Shown: positions 7,870-16,863, numbered from the stretch's first letter. The stretch is DNA of 60,256 nt from JAEELC01 sp963605425 (GCA_963605425.1 CAVCUQ010000007.1:1-60256); one strand, 5' to 3'. A program made the numbers and translations. The notes: a model not told the origin generated them from the sequence alone.

Positions 7870-9192
7870 CTATTTACCTGAAACATTTAATTTATTAATA
7901 AAGACTGAAGGTGATCCGATGTTTTCTTCAAAATATAAATCAGAGCCTATACAAGCTACATCATTCATCATATCAAAGAAATTACCTGATACAATAATTA
8001 GAGTTACCGGTCTAGACTTCTTACCATTTTCAATTAAGTAACCATTGGACTTTAAATTAAAATTACCTGATACAGGATTAATTCCGGCATGAGCTCCGTC
8101 AAAACCAGTAATATAGATACCATTTCCAACTTCTTCAAATATTTCATCAAGTGATTTAGTACCTTCCTTTAAGTATAAATTAGAAGGGCTAACACCTACA
8201 CTAGATTTAATGCTAGGTTTAAAGCCATTTCCGGTAGTCTTTGAGTTTAACACCTTTGCAGTAGTTCTATTATGCATAAAGGTATTTAAAACACCATTTG
8301 AAACAATTTCTTTTGAATATGTTTTAACACCCTCATCATCGAATGGAGTCACATTAAATTCATTTTTAAATGGATCATCAATTAAGGTAATATTATCACC
8401 GAATACCTTAGTATTAAGTTTAGAATCAAAAGCACTCATCTTTTGAATAACTGATTCAGCGCTAAAATGCATACTAAAAGCATTTAATAGTGTAATCATA
8501 CATTCAGGTGAAAGAACAGTCTTATAAGCTTTAGTTTCTACTGACTTAGCTCCTAAAGTTGAAATAGCTGTTACAACCGAATCATTAAGTAGCTTATCTA
8601 CATCAATATCAGCTACATTTTTAAAGAATGTATAACCATATTCTCCTCTTGTGTCTTCACCTTTCTTAACAACTGCATCTATCATAATAAAGCCAAAAGA
8701 TTTAGTATACGATTTATTTAATCCTTTATTATTTAAAATAGTTTTCTTTACAGTTGAAAAAGCTATTTTAGCTACAACATTAGATACTAAATCAGATGAA
8801 TCATAAGCCTTCTTTACAATTCCTTTTAAGAATTCTATTTGTTTATCTTTAGAATATGATGCAAAATCATTTTCTAAATTATAAGATAAATCAACCTCTT
8901 CATCACCTTCATATAAATCAGTTGAATCTGTATTTTCTAGATATTTACTTTGAGTGTATAGTCTTTCAGCTATCTTGTCATATTCTTCTTCACTAACATT
9001 TTCAACATATGTTGATACACACTTGTTATTAATAATAGCTCTTATAGAATAAACATTAGATACAGATACTTTATTTTCATTAACTTCATAATTAAATAAG
9101 TTAATAGATTCTTGTTTATTTGACATAGAATATACTTCTACATCAGTAAAACCTTTATTTAAACATTTATCAATTAATAATTTAAAATTCAT
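7870..9192 (-). CDS. pmbA: PmbA/TldE-type subunit of the TldD/TldE protease
   Basis: A 440-residue TldD/PmbA-family protein without the HExxxH metal motif, as expected of the TldE (PmbA) subunit. Family landmarks include the C-terminal GITGFDG-like segment (ITGFDGAHAGINPVSGNF) and the acidic N-terminal half. In other bacteria TldE pairs with TldD to form a metalloprotease that trims unfolded or modified peptides (microcin B17 maturation, CcdA turnover). Its start overlaps the tldD stop by one base (TAATG), so the two are translationally coupled. No peptide-precursor gene was found nearby, so a housekeeping role is more likely than toxin maturation. Confidence 0.9.
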   Translation of the reverse strand: MNFKLLIDKCLNKGFTDVEVYSMSNKQESINLFNYEVNENKVSVSNVYSIRAIINNKCVSTYVENVSEEEYDKIAERLYTQSKYLENTDSTDLYEGDEEVDLSYNLENDFASYSKDKQIEFLKGIVKKAYDSSDLVSNVVAKIAFSTVKKTILNNKGLNKSYTKSFGFIMIDAVVKKGEDTRGEYGYTFFKNVADIDVDKLLNDSVVTAISTLGAKSVETKAYKTVLSPECMITLLNAFSMHFSAESVIQKMSAFDSKLNTKVFGDNITLIDDPFKNEFNVTPFDDEGVKTYSKEIVSNGVLNTFMHNRTTAKVLNSKTTGNGFKPSIKSSVGVSPSNLYLKEGTKSLDEIFEEVGNGIYITGFDGAHAGINPVSGNFNLKSNGYLIENGKKSRPVTLIIVSGNFFDMMNDVACIGSDLYFEENIGSPSVFINKLNVSGK

Positions 9193-10592
9193 TAGTTTGT
9201 TCCCCCGTTACCACCAACAGTCATATTTAGGATTCTAATTGTAGGTTCACCTACATTTGCAAATACAGAACCACTAGAAGCTCCGCAGACACCATGACCG
9301 AATGTTTGATTATCGCATACTCTATCAATATTTAATAAGGCATTAGCACCATTACCAATTAGAGTAGCACCTTTAACTGGAGTTGTAATCTTACCATTTT
9401 CAATCATATAACCAACATTAACTGCAAAGTTAAATTCACCAGTTACAGGATTAACTGAACCACCACCTAAAGATTTAGCAAATAGACCATATTTAGTATC
9501 TTTAATAACATCTTCAAATTTATCAGTACCATTACAAATAAATGTATTAGTCATACGACTTGTAGGAGAATATTTATAAGATTCACGGCGTGATGAACCT
9601 GTAGCTTCTTCTTTCATTCTTCTTCCATTCTTCTTATCAATCATATAACTAGTTAAGATACCATTTGTGATAAGTTGATTTCTTTGGCTTTGATGACCTT
9701 CATCATCAACATTAGTTGAACCCCATTCATCAGTAAGTGTTCCATCGTCAACCGCATTAACAATACTAGAAGCGATTTTTGTACCTTTCTTACCACTAAA
9801 TACAGAAAGACCTAAAGCAACGCTAGATGCCTCAAGTGAGTGACCACAAGCTTCATGGAATAATACTCCACCAAAACCATTGTGCATAACTACAGGATAT
9901 ACACCACCAACCATGTCAGGAGCGTCTACCATTTCGACAGCGTCATGAGCTATGTCTTTTGCAAAAGCAACTAGATCTTTATCTTTGTAATAATCAAATG
10001 GTGCATTACATCCAATAGAATTACCATTAGATTGACTCTTACCATCTTTTTTAGCAATAGCTTGACCAGTAATTCTATTTTGGTTTCTTACATCATGAAC
10101 AAACTTACCTTCACTAGTAGCTATAGTTACATATTGAGTAACTTCCATTAATTGGCTAACTGCTTGAACAATAATAGGACTATAGTCTTTTATTGTATGA
10201 TATACAGTCCAAAGAAGTGGTAATTTTTCATCATAACTAACATCCTTACTAGCTCTCTTAATATCTACTCCGCCTTTTGCAGTTTCTTCTTTTAATTCAA
10301 ACTTAATACCAAGGCTTTCTCCTTTAAAAGATTTTGCAAGTTTGCTAGATAATTCCATCATAGAATCAAAACTTGTATCATTTGTATAACCATAAACCTC
10401 TTCAAGGTCCTTTAATATTCTAATACCAACACCATAAGTTTCATCAGTTGAAATAGAATCTACTCTGTCTGATAGAATTTTGATTGTATTCTTATAAGTA
10501 TCCTCATAGAATATTTCTGCATAATCTGCCCCAGTTGTAAGACAGTTATCAAGTACTTTTTTAGCATCTTCTTTTTTTAACACTTTAAACAC
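9192..10592 (-). CDS. tldD: TldD metalloprotease subunit
   Basis: The 466-residue protein carries the zinc motif HEACGH (HExxxH) in VLFHEACGHSLEAS, the catalytic hallmark of TldD, plus the conserved C-terminal GGGSVNPVTGEFNFAV segment. It forms the active subunit with the downstream PmbA/TldE. ATG start with AAAGAGG about nine nt upstream; a -10 TATAAT lies around 30 nt upstream of the start on the minus strand (10608-10613 region). The pair forms a two-gene operon. Confidence 0.93.
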   Translation of the reverse strand: MFKVLKKEDAKKVLDNCLTTGADYAEIFYEDTYKNTIKILSDRVDSISTDETYGVGIRILKDLEEVYGYTNDTSFDSMMELSSKLAKSFKGESLGIKFELKEETAKGGVDIKRASKDVSYDEKLPLLWTVYHTIKDYSPIIVQAVSQLMEVTQYVTIATSEGKFVHDVRNQNRITGQAIAKKDGKSQSNGNSIGCNAPFDYYKDKDLVAFAKDIAHDAVEMVDAPDMVGGVYPVVMHNGFGGVLFHEACGHSLEASSVALGLSVFSGKKGTKIASSIVNAVDDGTLTDEWGSTNVDDEGHQSQRNQLITNGILTSYMIDKKNGRRMKEEATGSSRRESYKYSPTSRMTNTFICNGTDKFEDVIKDTKYGLFAKSLGGGSVNPVTGEFNFAVNVGYMIENGKITTPVKGATLIGNGANALLNIDRVCDNQTFGHGVCGASSGSVFANVGEPTIRILNMTVGGNGGTN

Positions 10593-10701
10593 CTCTTTAC
10601 ATTTGACACTATTATAGCATTAAAAAATAATATTTAAAGTGATTTGCTTATAATATTTAATTATTTATAGCATTATAAAAATTATAAAATAAAATTTAAA
10701 A

Positions 10702-10721
10702 AAGTAGCCATAAAGCTACTT
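10702..10721 (-). terminator. Intrinsic terminator of the RDD / PucR-HTH operon
   Basis: On the minus strand AAGTAGC, a 6-nt loop and GCTACTT followed by TTTTT. The TAG stop of the upstream gene (10716-10718) forms part of the stem. Confidence 0.75.
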
Positions 10722-11270
10722 AATTAAACTATATAAAATATATGCATCTGTAAATTGTTTAGGATCAAAATTAGTTATTTCAAAGAATTTATCTAATTGA
10801 TTAATTAATGTATTTCTATGCATATAAAGTTCCTTACTACTTTTCAAGGTATTCATATTATTTAAAAAGAAAACCTTTAAAGTGTTATACATTGTATAAT
10901 TATTATAATATTTCTTAAATACTATTTTCTCTATATCTTCACTAATTAAATTTAGCTCTAAAATTAATTGTTTTAAATCATAAATAGTATTAGTTAATTC
11001 ATTATTAAAATATTTACTAATGATATCTATTTCTATGTTTCTATCTTCTTCTTTATTTGAATACCCAAAATAAACCTTAACATTTTCATATGTATCACAA
11101 ATATATGAATTAAATGCATCATTTAACAGAGATGAATCAGAACTAGAATGAAGTATTAAATAGAAATTATCAATCTCTTTTACCTCATAAATTTTAAATA
11201 GAGAATTTAAGAATTCTTTTAATACACTAAGATTAATATTATCTTTAGTTAATAATATAAAATTATGCAT
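10716..11270 (-). CDS. PucR/CdaR-type C-terminal HTH protein
   Basis: Of the 184 residues, the last 60 match the PucR C-terminal helix-turn-helix: a helix ending in LKVFFLNNMNTLKSSKELY, then MHRNTLINQLDKFFEITNF, which corresponds to the family's HRNTLxYRLxKIEExTG. The N-terminal 110 residues are not one of the usual sensory domains I can name; they could be a shortened GGDEF-like or PucR linker. DNA binding is likely, the target unknown. The start overlaps the RDD gene by 8 nt, so the protein is coupled to it and may regulate that membrane protein or the operon. Proteins of this kind are normally 350-550 residues, so this is a short form. Confidence 0.7.
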   Translation of the reverse strand: MHNFILLTKDNINLSVLKEFLNSLFKIYEVKEIDNFYLILHSSSDSSLLNDAFNSYICDTYENVKVYFGYSNKEEDRNIEIDIISKYFNNELTNTIYDLKQLILELNLISEDIEKIVFKKYYNNYTMYNTLKVFFLNNMNTLKSSKELYMHRNTLINQLDKFFEITNFDPKQFTDAYILYSLIK

Positions 11271-11883
11271 TAGATTTGTCCTTTCTATCTAGTCTAACTA
11301 GAGTAGTACGTGCAAACATATCATTTAAACTAGCATTTCTTTTTGCAATATAAACTATATTAATAATTAAAGGAACAAAAAATATATAATTAAAGAATGA
11401 TATAAATAGTGTGGCTAGAATTTCTCTTTTAAATAATTGTCCATAACTTAAACTATCATCTATATTAGATACCAATCTAATTTTCATGAATAATCTTCCG
11501 ACAGTTTGATATTTAGTATGAAGCGGAATAATAATAAAGTAGATAATCCATTCAATAAATAAGAATACTACATCAAAGCCAAGAATTGTAAAATAAGCTT
11601 TATTATAGTCATTATAAAATGCTTTAACATCTATAATATTCATCCATTCATTATATTCTTTCATTAAATCAGAATTACTATATAGTTCTAAGATAAAAGA
11701 ATAAGAGCCTTTATTATAAGCTGTTTTAAGATTATCTGGCATTAGATTTATTAAATTGTCAGTTAATTCAGGTAATTTAATAATACCTTCAACTATATGA
11801 GAAAATATTGCAAAAACAATAAATATTATAATTAAATCAATAACATAGGCTACAAAACGTTGAGCCGTAGTTGCTTTATTCAT
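11263..11883 (-). CDS. RDD-family membrane protein
   Basis: A 206-residue protein with the RDD signature: an N-terminal TAQRFVAYVIDLIIIFIVF (Arg and Asp in the first membrane helix), a second helix pair around 100-125, and QTVGRLFMKIRLV before a final helix pair. RDD proteins are small integral membrane proteins, some linked to Na+ or proton exchange, most uncharacterised. ATG at 11883 is preferred because AAGGATG lies about seven nt upstream; the in-frame GTG three codons earlier overlaps that site. First gene of a two-gene operon with the PucR-HTH protein; a -10 TATAAT (11912-11917 on the minus strand) lies about 30 nt upstream. Confidence 0.8.
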   Translation of the reverse strand: MNKATTAQRFVAYVIDLIIIFIVFAIFSHIVEGIIKLPELTDNLINLMPDNLKTAYNKGSYSFILELYSNSDLMKEYNEWMNIIDVKAFYNDYNKAYFTILGFDVVFLFIEWIIYFIIIPLHTKYQTVGRLFMKIRLVSNIDDSLSYGQLFKREILATLFISFFNYIFFVPLIINIVYIAKRNASLNDMFARTTLVRLDRKDKSNA

Positions 11884-11960
11884 TAATATCACATCCTTAA
11901 AAAGATAATTAATTATATCATAAGATAAAATTAAGTGCTATAAGGGTGGGCATTTAAAAA

Positions 11961-11984
11961 GTGATACTTTAAATTAAGTATCAC
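11961..11984 (-). terminator. Intrinsic terminator of the fur-like / rubrerythrin operon
   Basis: Perfect 9-bp stem GTGATACTT / AAGTATCAC with a 6-nt loop, followed on the minus strand by TTTTTAAA. Confidence 0.8.
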
Positions 11985-12003
11985 CTTATAGTTATTTATT
12001 TAA

Positions 12004-12549
12004 TTAGTAATTTTTAGCTTCAACTTCAAAGTAGCTTTGAGGATGATTGCATACTGGGCATACAGCTGGAGCTGACTTACCAATTACAAGATGACCACAG
12101 TTTCTACACTTCCACATCTTTTCTTCGCTCTTTTCAAATACAGCCTTCATATTGATATTATCAAGTAATTGTAAATATCTTTGTTCATGGCTTCTTTCAA
12201 TTTCACCAACAGCTCTGAACTTAAATGCTAGATCCTTGAATCCTTCTTTTTCAGCTGTTTCAGCAAATTCTTTATACATATCAGTATATTCATAGTTTTC
12301 ACCACTAGCAGCTGCTTTTAGGTTTTCAGCTGTTGTACCGATACCACCTAAATACTTAAACCACATTTTAGCATGTTCTTTTTCATTTAAAGCAGTTTCT
12401 TCAAATATAGCAGCTATTTGCTCATATCCTTCTTTTTTAGCTACCGATGCGAAATAAGTATATTTGTTTCTTGCTTGAGATTCTCCAGCAAATGCAGTTT
12501 GTAAATTCTTTTCAGTTTGAGTACCTTTTAATTGTTCTACAGTAGTCAT
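12004..12549 (-). CDS. rbr: Rubrerythrin
   Basis: Non-haem iron peroxidase that reduces hydrogen peroxide in anaerobes. The 181-residue protein has a ferritin-like di-iron domain (about 1-140) with the Glu and ExxH ligands in FAGESQARNKY, EETALNEKEHAKMW and GEIERSHEQRYLQLL, then a C-terminal rubredoxin domain with two Cys pairs, CRNC and CPVC. It is 15 nt downstream of the Fur-like gene and is probably controlled by it, as for PerR-regulated rubrerythrins. ATG start with AGAAAGAAGG about eight nt upstream. Confidence 0.96.
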   Translation of the reverse strand: MTTVEQLKGTQTEKNLQTAFAGESQARNKYTYFASVAKKEGYEQIAAIFEETALNEKEHAKMWFKYLGGIGTTAENLKAAASGENYEYTDMYKEFAETAEKEGFKDLAFKFRAVGEIERSHEQRYLQLLDNINMKAVFEKSEEKMWKCRNCGHLVIGKSAPAVCPVCNHPQSYFEVEAKNY

Positions 12550-12564
12550 ATTAAATCCTTCTTT

Positions 12565-12909
12565 CTAATCTTTATAGTGAATTACAAGTTCATAAAACGA
12601 GATTTTGCCATTTATATACGGAGCCAATTTTTTATCTAAATCTTTGATATCTAAATCCATAATCTCACCAGTGTCATCATTTACTGCATGTGCATGAGGA
12701 ATAATAGATTTATCGTAGATAAATTTATTATCACTAACATTGTATCTTTTAATCATTTTTTCTTCTTCAAGAAGTCCTAAATTACGATACACTGTTGATA
12801 GTGATATATTCTTATTTATTTTTTTTATTTCAAAATAGATTTCTTCAGCTGTTAAATGCTTAGTGCTATTTTGAATAAGCTCTAGTATATCCTTCTTATT
12901 CTTTGTCAT
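12565..12909 (-). CDS. Short Fur/PerR-family repressor lacking the structural zinc cysteines
   Basis: The 114-residue protein has the Fur winged helix (residues 1-75: LTAEEIYFEI, then SLSTVYRNLGLLEEEKMIKR), followed by a shortened dimerisation domain. The sensory-site His pair is there (HAHAVND), but the first CxxC that binds structural zinc in Fur/PerR is replaced by NDDTG, and the protein stops about 25 residues before the second CxxC. Zinc-independent folding or a metal site made only of His/Asp/Glu is implied. Being the first gene before rubrerythrin, and with a dyad just after its promoter, it is probably a peroxide- or iron-responsive autoregulator; this is inference. The name perR is withheld because of the missing site. 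Confidence 0.8.
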   Translation of the reverse strand: MTKNKKDILELIQNSTKHLTAEEIYFEIKKINKNISLSTVYRNLGLLEEEKMIKRYNVSDNKFIYDKSIIPHAHAVNDDTGEIMDLDIKDLDKKLAPYINGKISFYELVIHYKD

Positions 12910-12927
12910 AATTCACCATATTTTTTC

Positions 12928-12944
12928 GGAATCGTTTGCATTCC
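12928..12944. promoter_or_regulatory. Candidate operator of the Fur-like repressor
   Basis: GGAATCGTTTGCATTCC is an inverted repeat with perfect 5-bp arms (GGAAT/ATTCC) spaced by 7. It lies between the -10 box and the start codon of the Fur-like gene, where a bound repressor would block the promoter. It is not a textbook Fur or Per box. Confidence 0.45.
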
Positions 12945-12951
12945 TATTTAT

Positions 12952-12980
12952 AGTTTAATCCATTTTTCAAGTTTTGTCAA
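12952..12980 (-). promoter_or_regulatory. Promoter of the fur-like / rubrerythrin operon
   Basis: On the minus strand a perfect -35 TTGACA (plus TGTCAA, 12975-12980), a 17-nt spacer, and -10 TAAACT (plus AGTTTA, 12952-12957). Confidence 0.75.
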
Positions 12981-12986
12981 CAATAA

Positions 12987-13006
12987 AAAAGGCCCTAAGG
13001 CCTTTT
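12987..13006 (-). terminator. Terminator of the suf operon
   Basis: Perfect 8-bp stem AAAAGGCC / GGCCTTTT with a 4-nt loop, followed on the minus strand by TTATTG after the T-run; it begins 2 nt beyond the sufB stop. Confidence 0.8.
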
Positions 13007-13008
13007 AG

Positions 13009-14430
13009 TTAACCGATAGATCCTTCCATAGACAAATCAATCAATCTATTAAGTTCAACTGCATATTCCATTGGTAATTCTTTTGAGAACGGTTCAATGA
13101 ATCCCATTACAATCATCTTAGTAGCTTGTTCCTCAGTTAAACCCCTACTCATTAAATAGAATAATTGGTCTTCATTAACTTTAGAAACACTAGCTTCATG
13201 TTCAAGATAGATATCAGAATTACATCCCATATTAAGCGGAATAGTATCACTAGCAGATAGTTCATCAAGAATTAAAGTATCACATTCAACATGGCTTCTA
13301 GCACCAAAAGCCTTACCAAGTTGTTTAACCATACCTCTGTAATCTACTTTACCACCATTTTTACAAATAGATTTAGAAATAATAGTAGATGTTGAGTTTT
13401 CACCAATATGAATCATCTTAGCTCCAGTATCTTGATGTTGATCACGTGACGCATAAGCAACTGATATTACTGTACCCTTACTATTCTTACCCTTAAGAAC
13501 ACAACAAGGATATTTCATATTCATACCACTACCAACATTACCATCTACCCATTCCATAGTAGCGTCATTCATAACAAGACTTCTTTGAGTAACAAGATTA
13601 ATAATGTTTTTACTCCAGTTTTGAATAGTTGTATATCTACAATATCCTTTATCACGAACGATAATTTCTACTATAGCTGCGTGAAGAGAATCCTTTGAAT
13701 AGATAGGAGCTGTACATCCTTCTACATAATTTAGACTAGCTTCTTCATCAACAATAATTAAAGTTCTTTCAAATTGACCCATACGTTCTGAGTTGATTCT
13801 AAAATAACTTTGTAAAGGTTTAGTAATTTTTACACCTTTAGGTACATAAATAAATGAACCACCAGACCATACTGCAGAATTTAAAGCTGCATATTTGTTA
13901 TCACTTGGTGGAACAACTGTACCAAAATATTCCTTAAATATTTCAGGATATCTTTTTAAAGCTGTATCTGTATCAAGGAAAATAACACCTTGTTCATCAA
14001 GTTCTTTTAAATTATTATGATATACTACTTCAGATTCAAATTGAGTACTAGCACCAGCTAAATATTTTCTTTCAGCTTCAGGAATACCAATTTTTTCAAA
14101 TGTTTCCTTTATTTCATCAGGTACCTTATCCCATTCAGATTCAGTCTTTTCTTGAGTCTTCACAAAATAAGTATAATCATCAAAATTAATCTTAGATAAA
14201 TCAAGTCCCCAAGTAGGTTGTGGCATAGAATTAAATGTTTTTAAAGCATTAAGTCTAAATTCAAGCATCCATTCAGGTTCACCTTTAGAAGCTGAAATAG
14301 CTTTAACTACTTCTTCATTCAACCCTTTACCTGTTGAAAATAAGACTTTAGCATTTGTTTTAAAATCATATTGATATTCATCTGATACAATATTTGAGGC
14401 TTCTTTCTTTAAATCCTTATTTTGATTCAT
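13009..14430 (-). CDS. sufB: Fe-S cluster assembly scaffold SufB
   Basis: The 473-residue protein is the core scaffold subunit of the SufBCD complex, where clusters are built. Characteristic stretches are YAALNSAVWSGGSFIYVPKG, the Cys-containing NYVEGCTAPIYSKDSLH, and the C-terminal helical DQLFYLMSRGLTEEQATKMI. ATG at 14430 is used because AGAGGTG lies six nt upstream; the GTG three codons before overlaps that site. The gene overlaps the end of sufU by 14 nt, consistent with coupling. Last gene of sufC-sufD-sufS-sufU-sufB. Confidence 0.97.
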   Translation of the reverse strand: MNQNKDLKKEASNIVSDEYQYDFKTNAKVLFSTGKGLNEEVVKAISASKGEPEWMLEFRLNALKTFNSMPQPTWGLDLSKINFDDYTYFVKTQEKTESEWDKVPDEIKETFEKIGIPEAERKYLAGASTQFESEVVYHNNLKELDEQGVIFLDTDTALKRYPEIFKEYFGTVVPPSDNKYAALNSAVWSGGSFIYVPKGVKITKPLQSYFRINSERMGQFERTLIIVDEEASLNYVEGCTAPIYSKDSLHAAIVEIIVRDKGYCRYTTIQNWSKNIINLVTQRSLVMNDATMEWVDGNVGSGMNMKYPCCVLKGKNSKGTVISVAYASRDQHQDTGAKMIHIGENSTSTIISKSICKNGGKVDYRGMVKQLGKAFGARSHVECDTLILDELSASDTIPLNMGCNSDIYLEHEASVSKVNEDQLFYLMSRGLTEEQATKMIVMGFIEPFSKELPMEYAVELNRLIDLSMEGSIG

Positions 14431-14866
14431 TATTATCACCTCTTAAAAGACGTTCAATTGCCTTCCATGATAAAGATGCACACTTAATTCTTGCAGGAAA
14501 TTGGCACACACCTTTGTATGCAATAGCCTCACCAAGTAAATCTTGATCCTCATCACTTAGTTCTTTACCTTCAAGAAGTAAATAGAAATTCTCTATAATT
14601 CTTAAAGCTTCTTCATCAGTTTTACCAATTAAAGTATCACTCATAACAGAGGCACTAGAACAACAAATAGAGCACCCTTTTCCATCATGTTTAATATCTT
14701 TAATTACACCATTTTCATTTAATAATTCAACATTCATATCATCCCCACATGAAGGATTGTTTAAATGCAAAAATGTATATTTATCACTATGAGTTAATCC
14801 TTTATTAAGAGGATTCTTATAGTGATCCATAATTACTTGTCTATATAAAGTTTGTAAATCAGCCAT
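14417..14866 (-). CDS. sufU: Fe-S assembly sulfurtransferase SufU
   Basis: A 149-residue IscU-like protein of the Gram-positive type. The conserved residues are NPSCGDD (Cys and Asp), KGCSICCSSASVMSD (Cys) and RIKCASLSWKA (Cys); these bind zinc and accept sulfur from SufS in Bacillus. The usual Ser-Met after CSI is Cys-Cys here. It lies 9 nt after sufS, and no sufE is present, consistent with SufS/SufU pairing. ATG with AGGAGGTAAAT upstream. Confidence 0.94.
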   Translation of the reverse strand: MADLQTLYRQVIMDHYKNPLNKGLTHSDKYTFLHLNNPSCGDDMNVELLNENGVIKDIKHDGKGCSICCSSASVMSDTLIGKTDEEALRIIENFYLLLEGKELSDEDQDLLGEAIAYKGVCQFPARIKCASLSWKAIERLLRGDNNESK

Positions 14867-14875
14867 ATTTACCTC

Positions 14876-16081
14876 CTAAAATTGATTAAAGAAATCGCGA
14901 GCCTTAATAACTGCATCTCTTAATTTATAAACATCTTCTTCAGTATTATAAAGATAAAAACTTGCACGGGTAGTTGAAATTTGATTTAAGAATCTAGTTA
15001 CAAGTTGAGCGCAGTGATGTCCTGCTCTTACACATACATTTTCCTCATCATATATGCTAGCAGCGTCATGAGGGTGAACACCTTCAATATTAAATGTTAC
15101 TACACCTGTTTCAACAGATTTATTATAAACAGTAACACCTTCAATTTTAGATAATTCTTCAACTGCAAGACGGGCTAAATGAGCTTCATGAGATCCAATA
15201 TTATCTAGCCCAATAGATTTTAAGTATCTGCAAGCTTCACCTAGTCCAATAGCCCCATCAATGATTGGTGTACCAGTTTCAAATTTATATGGTGATACCT
15301 TATAAGTCATAGAATCTTTATATACAGTATCCGCCATATCACCGCCAAATTCGATTGGAGGCATTTTCTCTAGTAATTCAAATTTACCATATAAAACACC
15401 AATTCCAGAAGGACCACACATCTTATGTCCTGAAAAACTCAAGAAATCACAATCCATTTTCTTTACATCAATATTCATATGAGGTACAGATTGAGCAGCG
15501 TCTACTGATACAACTATACCCTTAGAATGACATATATCAATAATTTCCTTAATTGGAGTAATATATCCTAATACATTAGATACATGAGTTAAAGCTACAA
15601 GTTTTGTTTTATCTGTAAGTACACTCTTAAAATTATCAACAGTAATTCTTCCCTCTTCTGTTAGAGGTACAAATTTAATCTTACATTTTTTAGCATTAGC
15701 CACATTTAGCCAAGGCATAAAATTTGAGTGATGTTCAAGTTCACTAGTTATAATTTCATCGCCCTCGTTAAGAAAGTTCATGCCATAACTTAAAGCAACT
15801 AAATTTAAAGCAGCTGAAGCACCACGAGTAAAGACAATTTCATTTTCATTTGCATTAATAAATTTAGCAATTTCTTTTCTTGCATTTTCATACATATCAG
15901 TAGCTTCATAACTTAATTTATAAACACCTCTATGCACATTGCATGAAAGATTATTATAATAATAATCAATTTTATCAATAACACATTTAGGTTTTAGACT
16001 TGAAGCTGCGCTATCAAGATAATGTAAATCTTTATTATTTTTTAATACTGGAAAATCTTCTTTAATTTTTAATACATCCAT
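14876..16081 (-). CDS. sufS: Cysteine desulfurase SufS
   Basis: PLP-dependent enzyme that releases sulfur from cysteine for cluster assembly. At 401 residues it has normal length. The PLP lysine lies in SFSGHKMCGPSGIGVLYG and the catalytic Cys in VRAGHHCAQL, which is the group II (SufS) arrangement. N-terminal YLDSAASSLKP and the HRGVYKLSYEATDMYE segment are typical. ATG with AGGTGTTAAT upstream, 8 nt after sufD. Confidence 0.96.
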   Translation of the reverse strand: MDVLKIKEDFPVLKNNKDLHYLDSAASSLKPKCVIDKIDYYYNNLSCNVHRGVYKLSYEATDMYENARKEIAKFINANENEIVFTRGASAALNLVALSYGMNFLNEGDEIITSELEHHSNFMPWLNVANAKKCKIKFVPLTEEGRITVDNFKSVLTDKTKLVALTHVSNVLGYITPIKEIIDICHSKGIVVSVDAAQSVPHMNIDVKKMDCDFLSFSGHKMCGPSGIGVLYGKFELLEKMPPIEFGGDMADTVYKDSMTYKVSPYKFETGTPIIDGAIGLGEACRYLKSIGLDNIGSHEAHLARLAVEELSKIEGVTVYNKSVETGVVTFNIEGVHPHDAASIYDEENVCVRAGHHCAQLVTRFLNQISTTRASFYLYNTEEDVYKLRDAVIKARDFFNQF

Positions 16082-16089
16082 ATTAACAC

Positions 16090-16863
16090 CTAAATTAGTT
16101 CATTAATTGTTTTTTCAAACTTATCTTTAATATCACTATCGGATATAGACTTAATAAAAGGATTAATCAAACCCGAAAGAATTAGTTTATAACTATCTTC
16201 TTTAGTTAATCCTCTACTCATTAAATAGAATAATTCATCATCACTCATTTTACCAATTGCAGTACCATGATTAGCTGAAACATCATATTCATCAATTTTT
16301 AAAATAGGAAGTGAAGTAATCTTTGAATTATCAGATAAGATAACACCTCTTGTTAATTGTTTCGCACTTGATTTACTCATACCCTTATAAATATGACCAA
16401 TTGTATCAAATTTAATACTAGAATTATCAAAAGTAACACCTATATTATTAATTACAGAATTTGTTTCTTTTGCATTATGATTAACAGTTTGATTAAACAA
16501 ACTATTTGCATTCTTATTTAAAACCAAATACTGGCTAGTTACACTTGCCTTATAACCATTTAAATTAATTACAATATTTTCACATGATTCAGATGTGCTT
16601 CCTAGTTTATAATTTAAAGAAGCATTTCCCTCTATATTGATAACAATATTAGAACTCATCTTATTTAAGGAAATGATAGTTAAAGAAAGAGATGAATATT
16701 TATCTAGGTTAATAACTATATTAGAATTAATATCCTCAATAATAGCTTTAGCATTAACGTTTTCTAACACATTAATTGTACTATTACTAGAAACATTAAT
16801 TAAATATTCACCGTCTTCATTGATAGTTAATTGGTTATTAGAATCGAATATTTTATTTATCAT
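16090..16863 (-). CDS. sufD: SufD-like scaffold subunit, short form
   Basis: Partner of SufB in the SufBC2D complex. Only the C-terminal half is clearly family-like: GVTFDNSSIKFDTIGHIYKG, QLTRGVILSDNS, and a final DDELFYLMSRGLTKEDSYKL that closely parallels SufB. About 257 residues is much shorter than the roughly 430 of Bacillus SufD; the N-terminal helical domain is missing and the beta-helix is reduced to N/I/V/S-rich repeats. ATG at 16863 is preferred (GGGCTGGAAAAA upstream); an upstream in-frame GTG at 16881 is possible. Either start overlaps the sufC end, implying coupling. Confidence 0.85.
   Translation of the reverse strand: MINKIFDSNNQLTINEDGEYLINVSSNSTINVLENVNAKAIIEDINSNIVINLDKYSSLSLTIISLNKMSSNIVINIEGNASLNYKLGSTSESCENIVINLNGYKASVTSQYLVLNKNANSLFNQTVNHNAKETNSVINNIGVTFDNSSIKFDTIGHIYKGMSKSSAKQLTRGVILSDNSKITSLPILKIDEYDVSANHGTAIGKMSDDELFYLMSRGLTKEDSYKLILSGLINPFIKSISDSDIKDKFEKTINELI

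Noticed and set aside
7870..10592. TldD/TldE as part of a modified-peptide biosynthetic cluster
   Set aside because: No precursor peptide or modification enzyme gene lies nearby; neighbours are an unknown membrane protein and a regulator pair.
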